A stretch of 64,000 nt of DNA from Burkholderiales bacterium (GCA_013044035.1 JABEVE010000016.1:1-64000); one strand, 5' to 3'; counted from the first letter of the stretch, positions 26,892 to 36,058 are shown. The notes: generated by a model not told the origin, from the letters alone. Numbers and translations are program-made.

Positions 26892-27715
26892 GGCTGGCCT
26901 TGGTCGTGAGTCGGATGAAGTTGGGCCTCACGCCGCTCGGATCGACGCGAGACGGAGTTGTCCGTGGCGCCCGTGATGGCGCTCACCAGTTCCTGGTTCG
27001 AGGCATCGGGATGGAAGACGCCGTTGTTGCGGCCGAGCCGAAGCACCACGATTCGGTCGGCGACGGCGCGCACATCTTCCATGTTGTGGCTGATCATGAG
27101 CACGCCGAGACCGCGGTCGCGAACACGCTCGATCAGGTCGAGCACCTCGGCCGTCTGCGCAACGCCGAGCGCCGCGGTTGGCTCGTCGAGCAAGATCAGC
27201 TTCGGCTCGAGCAGCAGCGAGCGGGCGATGGCGACGGTCTGACGCTGGCCGCCGGAGAGCGACGCAACCGGGATGCGAACGCTCGGAATGCGCGCCGACA
27301 ACTCCTTGAGCAGCGTCCACGCCTTGAGTTCCATCGCCACCTCGTCCAGGCGCAGCGCCTGCAGTTCCCGGCCGAGAAAGATGTTGGCGACGACATCCAG
27401 GTTCTCGCACAGCGCCAGGTCCTGGAAGACCGTGGCGATGCCCAGCGCCAGCGAAGCGCTCGGATCCTCGAGGGTCACGGGCTTGCCGCAGAACGCCATG
27501 GTCCCGGCGGTTGGCTGATGCACGCCGGCAAGGACCTTGACCAAGGTCGATTTGCCGGCGCCATTGTCGCCGACCAGTGCAACGACCTCGCCCGCATGGA
27601 CGTCAAGATCGATGTCAGTCAGCGCCGCCACCGCGCCGAAGCGCTTGGAGACTCCGCGAAGGCTGAGGACTGGTTCGCCGGTGGGTGCCGGCCGTTGCGC
27701 GTGGGCGGGTGCCAT
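26888..27715 (-). CDS. CUT2 sugar ABC transporter ATP-binding protein, single NBD
   Basis: ATPase of 275 residues with Walker A GDNGAGKSTLVK, the signature SLSGGQRQTVAIARSL, Walker B LILLDEPTAAL and ISHNMEDVRAV. CUT2 ATPases such as RbsA and XylG usually have two nucleotide domains and about 500 residues. This one has one, as in FrcA, so it must act as a homodimer. The start is taken as ATG 27715, five bases after the binding-protein stop. A longer frame to 27772 would overlap that gene and has no better ribosome site. Confidence 0.85.
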   Translation of the reverse strand: MAPAHAQRPAPTGEPVLSLRGVSKRFGAVAALTDIDLDVHAGEVVALVGDNGAGKSTLVKVLAGVHQPTAGTMAFCGKPVTLEDPSASLALGIATVFQDLALCENLDVVANIFLGRELQALRLDEVAMELKAWTLLKELSARIPSVRIPVASLSGGQRQTVAIARSLLLEPKLILLDEPTAALGVAQTAEVLDLIERVRDRGLGVLMISHNMEDVRAVADRIVVLRLGRNNGVFHPDASNQELVSAITGATDNSVSRRSERREAQLHPTHDQGQP

Positions 27716-27720
27716 GTCGG

Positions 27721-28806
27721 TTACGGCGTGATGCCGAGCTTCTTGCAGCCGGCGATGTAGCTGCCGACGCACAGGACCGAGGCCGATTCGATCGGCTTGC
27801 CGCCCATCATCTTGTCGACGATCTCGGCCTTGAGGTTCTTGGCGGTCACCACGTCGGGCGTGAACAGCTGCGATGGCGTGTCGTAGAGCATCGTGTCGGC
27901 CTTGGGCGTCTGGCCGGACAGCAGCTCAACCGCAACCTTGGCTGCAGCGCCAGCCTCGATCTCGCTTGGCTTGGAAATGGTGTTGTATTGATCGCCGGCG
28001 ATGATCAATTGCAGCCCGGCGATGGTCGCGTCGTTCCCGGTGACGGGAGGAATCGGATGGACGCCGGCGGCCTTGAATGCCGCGATGGTGGCCCCGCCGG
28101 TACCGTCATTCGCGGCGACGACGCCAATGATCTTGCTGCCGAAGCGCGAGATCTGTCCGCTCACCCATTGCTGCGCCTTGGCTGGCACCCAATCCGGAGT
28201 GCCGTACTCGGCCAGGATCTTGTAGCCGCTGCCGGCCAGGCCTTCGTGAATGCCTTTCTTGATCAGGCCTGCAGCCGCGTCGGTCGGCGAGCCGTTGACC
28301 ACGAGCAGGCCACCGTCACCCGTCGTGGGCACGCCCATCGCCTTGAGATGCTCCACGAGTGATTCGGCAATGGCCTTGCCGATGCCTTCGTTGTTGAAGG
28401 AGACGTAATAGTCGGCCTTGGCGCCCGGGATGGGACGGTCGTAAGAGATGACCTTGATGCCACGGGCCTGCGCCTGCTTGACCAGCGAGGCCGCCGCCGA
28501 CGAGTCGACCGGATCGATGACGATGGCCTTCGCGCCCTGTGAGATGACCGAGTCAAACTGCTGTTGTTGCCGCGAGGCGTTGCCGTTGGCGTTCTGGTAC
28601 AGGACCTGGCAAGTCGGGCACAGCTTCTTCACTTCGGCGATGAAGCCGGGTTTGTCATGCAGCTCGTAGCGGGTTGATGCCTCATCGGGCATCAGGAAGG
28701 CGATCTTGGCATTGGTGACGGCCGCGCCGAATGCTGCGCTTCCCCCCAGAGTCAAGGCCACGAGCGCGGCAGCGCTGGTCAGTTTCGATGCAAGGGTATT
28801 CAACAT
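27721..28806 (-). CDS. CUT2 sugar ABC transporter substrate-binding protein (XylF-like)
   Basis: Periplasmic binding protein of 361 residues with a signal peptide (residues 1-28). Type I fold markers are KIAFLMPDEASTRYELHDKP, SQGAKAIVIDPVDSSAAASL, IKVISYDRPIPGAKADYYVS and VVAANDGTGGATIAAF. These resemble xylose binding protein XylF. Two Cys pairs occur, one in LCPTC and one near the C-terminus. It follows the kinase gene by 142 bases and is followed at once by the ATPase. With a tetritol-type dehydrogenase in the operon, the ligand may be a polyol rather than xylose. Confidence 0.87.
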   Translation of the reverse strand: MLNTLASKLTSAAALVALTLGGSAAFGAAVTNAKIAFLMPDEASTRYELHDKPGFIAEVKKLCPTCQVLYQNANGNASRQQQQFDSVISQGAKAIVIDPVDSSAAASLVKQAQARGIKVISYDRPIPGAKADYYVSFNNEGIGKAIAESLVEHLKAMGVPTTGDGGLLVVNGSPTDAAAGLIKKGIHEGLAGSGYKILAEYGTPDWVPAKAQQWVSGQISRFGSKIIGVVAANDGTGGATIAAFKAAGVHPIPPVTGNDATIAGLQLIIAGDQYNTISKPSEIEAGAAAKVAVELLSGQTPKADTMLYDTPSQLFTPDVVTAKNLKAEIVDKMMGGKPIESASVLCVGSYIAGCKKLGITP

Positions 28807-28948
28807 GCTCTTCTCCGATTTTGATGGAACTGCACGCCAATCCGGGTGAGGCGTCGTCGTCGATGGCGCCCGGCCACACGGCTTGTCTCCTGCTCGCCCC
28901 CGGCGGATGCGTGCGGGGGCTCTGATGCACGGTTGAAATGTCCTGGGT

Positions 28949-30529
28949 CTATTCCACGGTGTGTTCCTCCTTGACGATCTCGCGCAGGCGGTGCATCACC
29001 GGCCTGACGGCCGGGTACAGCGCGATGTACTGCTCGAACAGGGCGGTGTAGCGTTGGTGCGCATCGGCACGCGGCAATGCGCGTGACCTGGGCTGAACCC
29101 AGCCGCGGGTGACGGCGTCGGCGTCGATCAGGCCGGCCCCGAAGGCGGCCAGCATGGCGGCGCCAAGCGAGGCTTCCACATCGTCGGCAAGCGTGAACAC
29201 CTCGCGACCGGTGACGTCGGCGATGATCTGCATCCACAGGTCCGAATGGCTGGCGCCGCCCACCACCACGAGTCCCGGATCGATGGCACCCATGCCCCGG
29301 ACGCCGGCCTGCATGTTGTGGTGCAAGGCGTAGGTGATGCCTTCGAGGACGGCGCGATACAGGTGCGGGCGGCCGTGGTGCAGGCTGAGTCCGACGAAGG
29401 TGCCGCTGGCTTGTGCGTCCCATACAGGGCTGCGTTCGCCCATCAGGTAAGGCAGGAACAGGATGCCGTCGCTGCCCGGCGGCAGCTTCACGGCGTCGCG
29501 CTCGAGCAAGGCGTGAGGATCGACGCCTTGGGCCGCGCCCGCCAGGATCTCGGCCTGGCAGAAGGTCTCGCGGAACCAGGTGACCGAGGCCCCCGCGGTG
29601 ATGGCACCGCCGAACACGTACAGGTCCTTGCTGCCGTTGAATACATGCGGCATGCTGATGAGCCCATGGCGCGCGTTCACGCTTTGCCGGATCGTGCCCC
29701 AGCACATGCTGGTGCCGATCATGGCCACATGATTGCCCGGGCGGGCCGCGCCCGCGGCCAGCGTGGCGACGGCGGCATCGACGCCACCGGCCATCATCGG
29801 CAGGCCCGCAGGCAAGCCCATCGCCTGGGCCCATTGCGGCAACAGCGGGCCCACGCAACCGCTCGATTCGACGAGCCGGTCGGGCATCATCGAGCGCGCG
29901 ATGCCGAGCATCGCCAGCGCCTCTTCAGACCAGCAACGCCGGGTCACGTCGTAGACGCCGCCGATGTTGCCGGCCGAGCTGTGGTCGACCGCGACCTGCC
30001 CGGTGAACTGGGCGTTGACGTAGGTGTTCGGGGGCAGGAAGCGATCGATGCGCTTCCAGATGTCGGGCTCCTTGTCGCGCAGCCACAGCATTTTCGTGTA
30101 GCCGTAGTAGCTGTCGATGCCGTTGCCGGTGATGTCGTAGAGCCGCTGCACGTCGACGTGGCGCCGCACCCAGTCGACTTCGTCCTGCGCGCGGCGATCC
30201 ATCCAGATCAGGCACGGGTAGAGCGGCTTGCCCTGTGCGTCGACCGGGATGCCGCTGCCGCCGTACAGGCTGGTGACGCACATCGCCTGGACCGACGCCG
30301 GTTGAATGTCGACGCTGGCCATCAGTTCGCGCACGCTCTCGACCACGGCCTGCAGCCAGACATCGGGCCACTGTTGTGCCCATAGCGGCCTTGGGGTTTC
30401 GACCTGGTAGGCCCGCGAACGCTGCGCCACGATCGTGCCTGTCGCCGTGACCAGCACGGCCTTGGTGCTTTGGGTGCCGATGTCGACACCAATGACATGG
30501 GGGATGGTCGCGTTCATGGCCGGGTGCAT
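28949..30529 (-). CDS. FGGY-family carbohydrate kinase
   Basis: Kinase of 526 residues. The phosphate loop is GVDIGTQSTKAVLVT. Other family blocks are LIWMDRRAQDEVDWV, GGVDAAVATLAAGA, MIGTSMCWGTI, YLMGERSPVWDAQASGTFVG and the adenosine motif LVVVGGASHSDLWM. It is closer in style to xylulo/erythrulo-type kinases than to glycerol kinase, but I cannot name the substrate. The start ATG 30529 overlaps the dehydrogenase stop as TGATG. ATG 30517, four codons later, is equally near the domain start. It should phosphorylate the ketose made by the adjacent dehydrogenase. Confidence 0.85.
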   Translation of the reverse strand: MHPAMNATIPHVIGVDIGTQSTKAVLVTATGTIVAQRSRAYQVETPRPLWAQQWPDVWLQAVVESVRELMASVDIQPASVQAMCVTSLYGGSGIPVDAQGKPLYPCLIWMDRRAQDEVDWVRRHVDVQRLYDITGNGIDSYYGYTKMLWLRDKEPDIWKRIDRFLPPNTYVNAQFTGQVAVDHSSAGNIGGVYDVTRRCWSEEALAMLGIARSMMPDRLVESSGCVGPLLPQWAQAMGLPAGLPMMAGGVDAAVATLAAGAARPGNHVAMIGTSMCWGTIRQSVNARHGLISMPHVFNGSKDLYVFGGAITAGASVTWFRETFCQAEILAGAAQGVDPHALLERDAVKLPPGSDGILFLPYLMGERSPVWDAQASGTFVGLSLHHGRPHLYRAVLEGITYALHHNMQAGVRGMGAIDPGLVVVGGASHSDLWMQIIADVTGREVFTLADDVEASLGAAMLAAFGAGLIDADAVTRGWVQPRSRALPRADAHQRYTALFEQYIALYPAVRPVMHRLREIVKEEHTVE

Positions 30530-31611
30530 CAGGGTTTCAGCAGAACCTTGATCGAGTCCAGCGAGTTGGCGAGCGCGAACGCCTGCTCCCATTCGCCCAG
30601 CGAGAAGTTGTGGGTGACGATGCCGCGCGAGGTGAGCAGACCTCTGACCATCAGGTCAATGGCGACGGGGTAGCAGTATGGACCGAGATGCGCGCCGCGA
30701 ACGTCGAGTTCCTTGCGGTCGCCGATGATGGACCAGTCGACGCTGGTGTCCTTGCCGAAGACGCTGAACTCGATGAAGCGGCCGAGCTTGCGAATCAGCT
30801 CCAGACCCTGGGTCACACCGGCCGGTACCCCGGTCGATTCGATGTAGACATCGCAGCCGTAGCCCGAAGTCAGCTTGTCGATGATTACTTTGGCATCGTC
30901 CACCGAAGGATTGATCGTGACATCGGCGCCGAATGCCGCGGCAAGCGCCAGGCGCTGTGGAACCATGTCGATCACGACGAGTTTCTTCGGCGTCTTGAGC
31001 TTGGCCACCTGGACCATGCCCAGCCCCAGCGGGCCCGCGCCGGCAATGACGACCACATCGTCCAGTTGAATGTCGGCGCGGTTCACGGTGTGAATCGCGC
31101 AGGCCATGGGTTCGATCATGGCCGCGTCAGCGAGCGTGACCCCATCGGGAATCTTGTGCACCCTGGCCGTGGCGGGAATGCGCATGAACTCGGCCATGCC
31201 GCCGTCCGCCACCACGCGCTGGAATCCGAAAATGTTGTGGACCTCGCACATGTGGTACTGACCGGACGTGCAATAGCGGCATTTGCCACACGGCACGATC
31301 TGCTCGGCGATCACGCGCTCGCCGACCGCGACGCCGAAGTGCTCCTCGGCCCCCGGGCCGGCTTCCACGACATAGCCGAAGAACTCATGGCCTGCAATCA
31401 CGGGGGCCTTCACCCATGCAGGCTTGCCTGCGCCGCCCCAGAACATGGCGGCGCCCGAGTAGCACTTGCAGTCGCTGGCGCAAATGCCGCACGCGCCGAT
31501 CTCGATCACCAACTCGTTGGGGCCAGCCACTGGCCGCGCCACGCGTTCGAGGCGATAGTCTTTCGGGCCATGGCAGACCACGGCTTGCATCAGGTTGTCG
31601 TTGTCGTTCAT
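30529..31611 (-). CDS. Zinc-dependent polyol dehydrogenase resembling erythritol/L-threitol dehydrogenase
   Basis: Medium-chain dehydrogenase of 360 residues. The catalytic zinc region is GICASDCKCYSGA, then GHEFFGYVVE. The structural zinc Cys residues lie in VPCGKCRYCTSGQYHMC. The nucleotide fold is VVIAGAGPLGLGMVQVAKL. The segments VVCHGPKDYRLE, VDWSIIGDRKELDVRGAH and LGPYCYPVAIDLM closely recall the mycobacterial erythritol/L-threitol dehydrogenase EltD as I remember it. Its product would be a tetrulose, phosphorylated by the next gene. A pentitol substrate is also possible. It is the first enzyme gene behind the AraC regulator, 96 bases away. Confidence 0.82.
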   Translation of the reverse strand: MNDNDNLMQAVVCHGPKDYRLERVARPVAGPNELVIEIGACGICASDCKCYSGAAMFWGGAGKPAWVKAPVIAGHEFFGYVVEAGPGAEEHFGVAVGERVIAEQIVPCGKCRYCTSGQYHMCEVHNIFGFQRVVADGGMAEFMRIPATARVHKIPDGVTLADAAMIEPMACAIHTVNRADIQLDDVVVIAGAGPLGLGMVQVAKLKTPKKLVVIDMVPQRLALAAAFGADVTINPSVDDAKVIIDKLTSGYGCDVYIESTGVPAGVTQGLELIRKLGRFIEFSVFGKDTSVDWSIIGDRKELDVRGAHLGPYCYPVAIDLMVRGLLTSRGIVTHNFSLGEWEQAFALANSLDSIKVLLKP

Positions 31612-31707
31612 CTCGGTATTGAGGTTCGGTTTTGAGGCAAAGCGCCGCCCGATCCCACAGTGGCCGTGGGGTCCGAATCACGCTCTGAAGAAGGGTTCGC
31701 CGGCGTC

Positions 31708-32589
31708 TTATCCGTAAGCCTCGTGCTCGGCGTTGAGCTCGTGGTAGCGCCTGAACTGCGATGGCGGCATGCCTTTCAAGGCCAGGAAGTGGCGGTTGAA
31801 GTTCGACACATTGTTGAAGCCACAGTCGTAGCAGATGCTGGTGACGGGTTTGTCGGTGGTGATCAGCAGTTCGCAGGCACGGCCGACGCGCAGACGGTTG
31901 AGGTACTGCACGAAGGACACCCCGGTGTGGCGGTGGAAAAAGCGCGAGAAGGCGCTGGGCTCCATGCTGGCATAGCGCGCGAGATCGATCTCGCGCAAGC
32001 GATCGCCCAGGTGATCCGCGAGATATTTCAGAACCTGGTTGATGGCCGATGACTGGTAGCCCTCAGGGTCGGGGCGAAACGCCGGCGTTGCCAGCAGGGT
32101 GCTGTCTTGCCCATGCGCCAGCATGTCGAGCAGAAGCAGGAACTGATGCACGCGCTGAACCCCGCTGAGGGTGAGCAAGCCGTTCAGCAGCGGTGCTGCG
32201 CGCCGCGCCACCGCCGGCGAGAACAGGATGCCACGCTGGGCCTGTGTCAGCAGGCGCTCGAGGTAAGAGAGTTCGGGAAAGGCGGCAATCCCCCTGCTGA
32301 GCGTCTTGCCCGAGAACTGCAGGACGATGCAGCGCTGCGCAATCGGACGCTTGTCGGGCACGTCGCTGACCCAGTTGTGCGGCAGGTTCGGCCCCACCAT
32401 GAAGAGTTGCCCGGGCTCGAACATGCCGGTGTTGTCGCCGACGAAGTAGCGACCTGTCGTATCGGTGACCAGATTGATCTCGTACTCGGGGTGGAAGTGC
32501 CAGCGCACGGTCTCGTACGGGTAGCCGTGAGCCCAGACCTTGAACGAGTCCTGCTCTTGGATGCCTACGAGTTCGAGGTAAGGGGCCAT
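31708..32589 (-). CDS. AraC-family transcriptional regulator (MtlR-like paralogue)
   Basis: Regulator of 293 residues with the same layout as MtlR at 8862. The cupin-like sensor has RWHFHPEYEINLVTDTTGRY and FEPGQLFMVGPNLPHNW, and the AraC DNA-binding domain ends ICYDCGFNNVSNFNRHFLAL. ATG 32589 is chosen because GGAGA lies 7 bases upstream and it matches the start of MtlR-type proteins. An in-frame ATG at 32652 would add 21 residues. It probably activates the dehydrogenase-kinase-transporter genes that follow on the same strand and could also act on the divergent frc operon. Confidence 0.87.
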   Translation of the reverse strand: MAPYLELVGIQEQDSFKVWAHGYPYETVRWHFHPEYEINLVTDTTGRYFVGDNTGMFEPGQLFMVGPNLPHNWVSDVPDKRPIAQRCIVLQFSGKTLSRGIAAFPELSYLERLLTQAQRGILFSPAVARRAAPLLNGLLTLSGVQRVHQFLLLLDMLAHGQDSTLLATPAFRPDPEGYQSSAINQVLKYLADHLGDRLREIDLARYASMEPSAFSRFFHRHTGVSFVQYLNRLRVGRACELLITTDKPVTSICYDCGFNNVSNFNRHFLALKGMPPSQFRRYHELNAEHEAYG

Positions 32590-32873
32590 GGGTGTCTCCG
32601 TCGTTGTTTTTTTGGGCGCTGTGGCGGCCGGGATCTCCAAGCAGCGAGACACCGGGGCACATCGCAGGCAAAGATTAGTCGCCGCAGGAGTCTCGAACTA
32701 CATCATTCGAGGATGGTGATTGATATTTTTTTTGCTTTTAGGGTTAACACTGATTTTGTATCAGCGTGACGTCGCGCCGCACGGGTCAAGGGCAAGGCGG
32801 AAGCAGGCATCGCCTGAGCAGGCCCACGTGCGCCCGTGAGAAGGGGCGGCGCAGCTTTTCGACTCGATCGAGC

Positions 32874-32902
32874 TTGAAATTCCGGGTTTTCCATTAATTA
32901 AT
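32874..32902 (+). promoter_or_regulatory. Candidate promoter and palindromes before frcB
   Basis: The 444-base gap 32590-33033 between divergent genes has no convincing gene. TTGAAA (32874-32879) and ATTAAT (32897-32902) are 17 bases apart and could be a sigma-70 promoter for frcB. Nearby lie CTCGATCGAG (32863-32872), ATTAATTAAT (32893-32902) and CTGAT/ATCAG (32750-32764) palindromes. A very AT-rich tract at 32718-32740 may belong to the promoter of the AraC gene. Confidence 0.35.
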
Positions 32903-33033
32903 CCCCTTGATTTAGTAAGTCGCCAGGCCCAGAATGCAGTCAGCCGAGGCCCACGCATCGTCGCATGCAAGACGGCCCTATCGGCGGGCTTGTTCAACGC
33001 CACCTTCCCATCCGTTCAGAGAGGAGACATTTC

Positions 33034-34032
33034 ATGAAACGCAAGAGTGCATTGCTCGCAGTGGCCGCAATGGGTTACGCAGGGGCCTGCTTCGCGGCGG
33101 GACAACCCGTCATCGGCCTGATCACCAAGACGGACACCAACCCGTACTTCGTCACCATGCAGAAGGGTGCGCAGCAAGAGGCGACCAAGCTTGGTGCCAA
33201 GCTGATCACGGCCGCGGGCAAATTCGATGGCGACAACGCCAGCCAGGTCAATGCCATCGAAAACATGATGGCCGCAGGAGCGAAGACCATCCTCATCACT
33301 CCCGGGGATTCGAAGGCCATCGTGCCGACGATCGAAAAGGCACGCAAGCAAGGTGTGATGGTCATCGCGCTGGACAGCCCCACCGATCCGACCAGCGCCG
33401 TGAATGCGCTCTTCGCCACGGACAATTACCAGGCAGGGGAGCTGATCGGCAAATACGCGCGGGTGGATATGAAGGGCAAGAAGCCGGTGATCGCCACGCT
33501 CGATCTCTTCCCTGGAAGCCCCGTGGGAGCTCAGCGCCATAATGGCTTCATGAAAGGCTTCGGTCTGAAGGCAGCCGGCGCGAAGAGCAACGAATTGTCC
33601 AAGTCGCCGGATATCGTGTGCATGGCCGACACCAGCGGCGATCAGGCCAAGGGACAGACTGCCATGCAGAACTGCCTGCAGAAAAATCCCAACATCAACC
33701 TGGTCTACGCGATCAATGAGCCAGCCGCAGCGGGCGCCTATCAGGCCCTGAAACAGGCGGGCAAAGCCGATGGCGTCGCGATCGTCGCCATCGACGGCGG
33801 CTGCAAGGGGGTGGAGCAGGTGAAGGAGGGCATCATCACCGCCACGGCGCAGCAGTACCCGCTCAAGATGGCGGCTATGGGCGTCAAGGCAGGGGTTGAG
33901 TACGCCAAAACGGGCAAGATGGTTTCCGGCTACCACAACACCGGCGTCAACCTGATCACCGACAAGCCGGAGGCGGGTGTGCCGAGTCGTGGCACCAAAT
34001 TTGGCATGGACATGTGCTGGGGTAACCGCTGA
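33034..34032 (+). CDS. frcB: Fructose-type CUT2 ABC transporter substrate-binding protein
   Basis: Periplasmic binding protein of 332 residues with a signal peptide (about 1-22, ACFA). Blocks such as IGLITKTDTNPYFVTMQKGA, KTILITPGDSKAIVPTIEKA and VIALDSPTDPT agree with the FrcB fructose/mannose/ribose binding protein of rhizobia. GAGGAGA precedes the ATG. Two Cys residues (VCMADTS and NCLQK) may form a disulphide. A stem-loop lies between this gene and the permease. The ligand is inferred from similarity only. Confidence 0.85.
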   Translation: MKRKSALLAVAAMGYAGACFAAGQPVIGLITKTDTNPYFVTMQKGAQQEATKLGAKLITAAGKFDGDNASQVNAIENMMAAGAKTILITPGDSKAIVPTIEKARKQGVMVIALDSPTDPTSAVNALFATDNYQAGELIGKYARVDMKGKKPVIATLDLFPGSPVGAQRHNGFMKGFGLKAAGAKSNELSKSPDIVCMADTSGDQAKGQTAMQNCLQKNPNINLVYAINEPAAAGAYQALKQAGKADGVAIVAIDGGCKGVEQVKEGIITATAQQYPLKMAAMGVKAGVEYAKTGKMVSGYHNTGVNLITDKPEAGVPSRGTKFGMDMCWGNR

Positions 34033-34043
34033 GTCATCGCAGT

Positions 34044-34068
34044 CGGGCGGTCGGATGCCGATCGCCCG
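34044..34068 (+). other. Stem-loop between frcB and frcC
   Basis: CGGGCGGTCGG (34044-34054) pairs with CCGATCGCCCG (34058-34068) across an ATG loop, with one G-U pair. It lies 12 bases past the frcB stop and has no T-run. It fits mRNA stabilisation or partial termination behind a binding-protein gene. Confidence 0.55.
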
Positions 34069-34195
34069 CAGCGCATGCCCGTTGTCTCGCGCTGGGCTTG
34101 CGGGCCCGATCGATCGATGAGAGGCGCCGAAGCAGGTGCGCTTGGGCTCTCCCTCGAGTTTGCACAAGTCGTTCAACACCATGCCTGGAGAAATC

Positions 34196-35167
34196 GTGAA
34201 ATCACTCACTCGAGCTCATTGGCCCACCGGCTTCCTACCCTTGTCCAGCCTCGGTCCGCTTGCCGCGCTGCTCCTGGCCTGTCTGTTTTTCTCGACGCAG
34301 AGCGATCGCTTCCTGAGTCTTCAGAACTTCTCACTGATCTTGCAGCAGGTGATGGTCGTCGGCACGATTGCCATCGGCCAGACCTTGATCATCCTGACGG
34401 CAGGCATCGACCTGAGTTGCGGCGCCATCATGGCCCTGGCTAATGTGGCCATGGCGAAATTCGCCGTTCAGTACGGCTGGGATCCCTACCTGGCCATCGT
34501 CGTGGGCATCGCGCTGTCCACCGGCTTTGGCATGATCAACGGCCTTCTCGTGACCAAGGCACGACTGCCGTCGTTCATCGTCACGCTGGCGACGCTGAAC
34601 ATTGCCTTCGCCTTCACACAGATTTTCTCGGGCGCAGAGACCATCACCAACCTGCCGCCAGCCATGACGGCGCTGGGCAATCCCTTGATGGTGTTCGGGG
34701 CGCCGGTGCTGTGGGGCTCCCTGGTGATGCTCGGCCTTTACCTGCTGACCTGGTGGGTGCTGCGCGATACCGCACCCGGGCGGCATGTGTACGCCGTGGG
34801 CAACAACATCGAGTCTGCGCGCCTGACCGGCATCGCGACGAACCGCGTCCTGCTGGGTGTCTACACCGCGGCTGGACTGCTCTATGGCATCGCCGCGCTG
34901 CTGTCGGTGGCCCGCACGGGGGTCGGCGACCCCCAGGCGGGGCAGACCGACAACCTGGCCAGCATCACGGCGGTGGTACTCGGCGGCACCAGCCTGTTCG
35001 GCGGCCGCGGCGTGGTGCTGGGGTCGCTCGTCGGTGCCCTCATCGTCGGCGTCTTCGTCAATGGACTCACCTTGATGGGGGTGCAGTCGGTCTACCAGAT
35101 GTTGATCACGGGGATCTTGGTTTTGCTCGCCGTGGCGACAGATCAGATGGTCCACAAGAGGAGATGA
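34196..35167 (+). CDS. frcC: Fructose-type CUT2 ABC transporter permease
   Basis: Permease of 323 residues with about nine hydrophobic helices. CUT2 signatures are LTAGIDLSCGAIMALANVAM and AVVLGGTSLFGGRGVVLGSL. I take the GTG at 34196 as start because GGAGA lies 5 bases before it. ATG 34181 and an earlier GTG at 34136 are in frame but lack such a site. The gene ends in the start region of frcA (stop 35165-35167). Confidence 0.87.
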   Translation: MKSLTRAHWPTGFLPLSSLGPLAALLLACLFFSTQSDRFLSLQNFSLILQQVMVVGTIAIGQTLIILTAGIDLSCGAIMALANVAMAKFAVQYGWDPYLAIVVGIALSTGFGMINGLLVTKARLPSFIVTLATLNIAFAFTQIFSGAETITNLPPAMTALGNPLMVFGAPVLWGSLVMLGLYLLTWWVLRDTAPGRHVYAVGNNIESARLTGIATNRVLLGVYTAAGLLYGIAALLSVARTGVGDPQAGQTDNLASITAVVLGGTSLFGGRGVVLGSLVGALIVGVFVNGLTLMGVQSVYQMLITGILVLLAVATDQMVHKRR

Positions 35168-35169
35168 GC

Positions 35170-35967
35170 ATGTCCCAGATGCAGGCACAAAAGTTGGTTC
35201 TCGAAGCGCGCGGACTCACCAAGCGCTACGGCCATGTCACGGCGCTCGACGGCACCGACTTCGAATTGCGCAGCGGGGAAATCCTCGCCGTGATCGGCGA
35301 CAACGGCGCCGGTAAGTCGTCGCTCATCAAGGCGCTCTCGGGAGCGATGGTCCCCGACGAGGGGCAGATCCTCCTGGACGGCGCCCAGGTCAGCTTCAAG
35401 AGTCCGATCGATGCACGCCGCGAGGGCATCGAGACGGTCTATCAGGACTTGGCCGTGGTGCCCGCGATGACCATCGCGGAGAACCTGTTCCTCGGGCGCG
35501 AAATCCTGCGCCCCGGCAGGCTGGGGCGGTTCATGCGCCTTTTGGACAAGAAGCGCATGCTCGTGGAATCCCAGTCTTACATGGACGGGCTGAAAATCGG
35601 CCTGCGGTCGATCACGCAGGCGGTCGAGACGCTCTCCGGCGGACAGCGTCAGGGTGTTGCCGTTGCGCGCAGCGCGGCTTTCGCCCGGCATGTCGTCATC
35701 ATGGACGAGCCCACGGCCGCACTGGGCGTCAAAGAGGGAAATATGGTGCTCCAGTTGATTCGCAACGTGCGCGACAAGGGCTTGCCAGTGATCATCATCA
35801 GCCACAACATGCCGCATGTGTTCGAGATTGCCGATCGAATCCACATCCAGCGTCTCGGGCGGCGCGCAGCCATCGTCAACCCCAAGCGCATCAGCATGAG
35901 TGACACGGTGGCTGTGATGACCGGCGCCATGCAGGCACAGGATTTGCCTGCAGATTGTCTGAGTTAG
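35170..35967 (+). CDS. frcA: Fructose-type CUT2 ABC transporter ATP-binding protein, single NBD
   Basis: ATPase of 265 residues with one nucleotide domain, as in rhizobial FrcA. Walker A is GDNGAGKSSLIK, the signature LSGGQRQGVAVARSAAF, Walker B VVIMDEPTAALG and IISHNMPHVFEIADR. AGGAG lies 6 bases before ATG 35170. An in-frame ATG at 35164 overlaps that site and is less likely. The sequence ends shortly after MTGAM, so nothing follows the single domain. Confidence 0.88.
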   Translation: MSQMQAQKLVLEARGLTKRYGHVTALDGTDFELRSGEILAVIGDNGAGKSSLIKALSGAMVPDEGQILLDGAQVSFKSPIDARREGIETVYQDLAVVPAMTIAENLFLGREILRPGRLGRFMRLLDKKRMLVESQSYMDGLKIGLRSITQAVETLSGGQRQGVAVARSAAFARHVVIMDEPTAALGVKEGNMVLQLIRNVRDKGLPVIIISHNMPHVFEIADRIHIQRLGRRAAIVNPKRISMSDTVAVMTGAMQAQDLPADCLS

Positions 35968-36058
35968 CGCGTTCCCCAAGCCCGCACATGTTGTGCTGAC
36001 TCGCGTCGCTCTCCGACCGAAAGTTCAATTTCTCCAACCCTGCTTTCTCAAGATCTGC

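Noticed and set aside
25767-26909. Plus-strand open frame of 380 codons opposite the CUT2 permease
   Set aside because: The translation is low-complexity and very acidic/His-rich, with no domain, and mirrors the permease codons.
30529-30592. Longer N-terminus for the FGGY kinase
   Set aside because: It would lie inside the dehydrogenase gene and adds residues with no family match. The TGATG overlap marks the likelier start.
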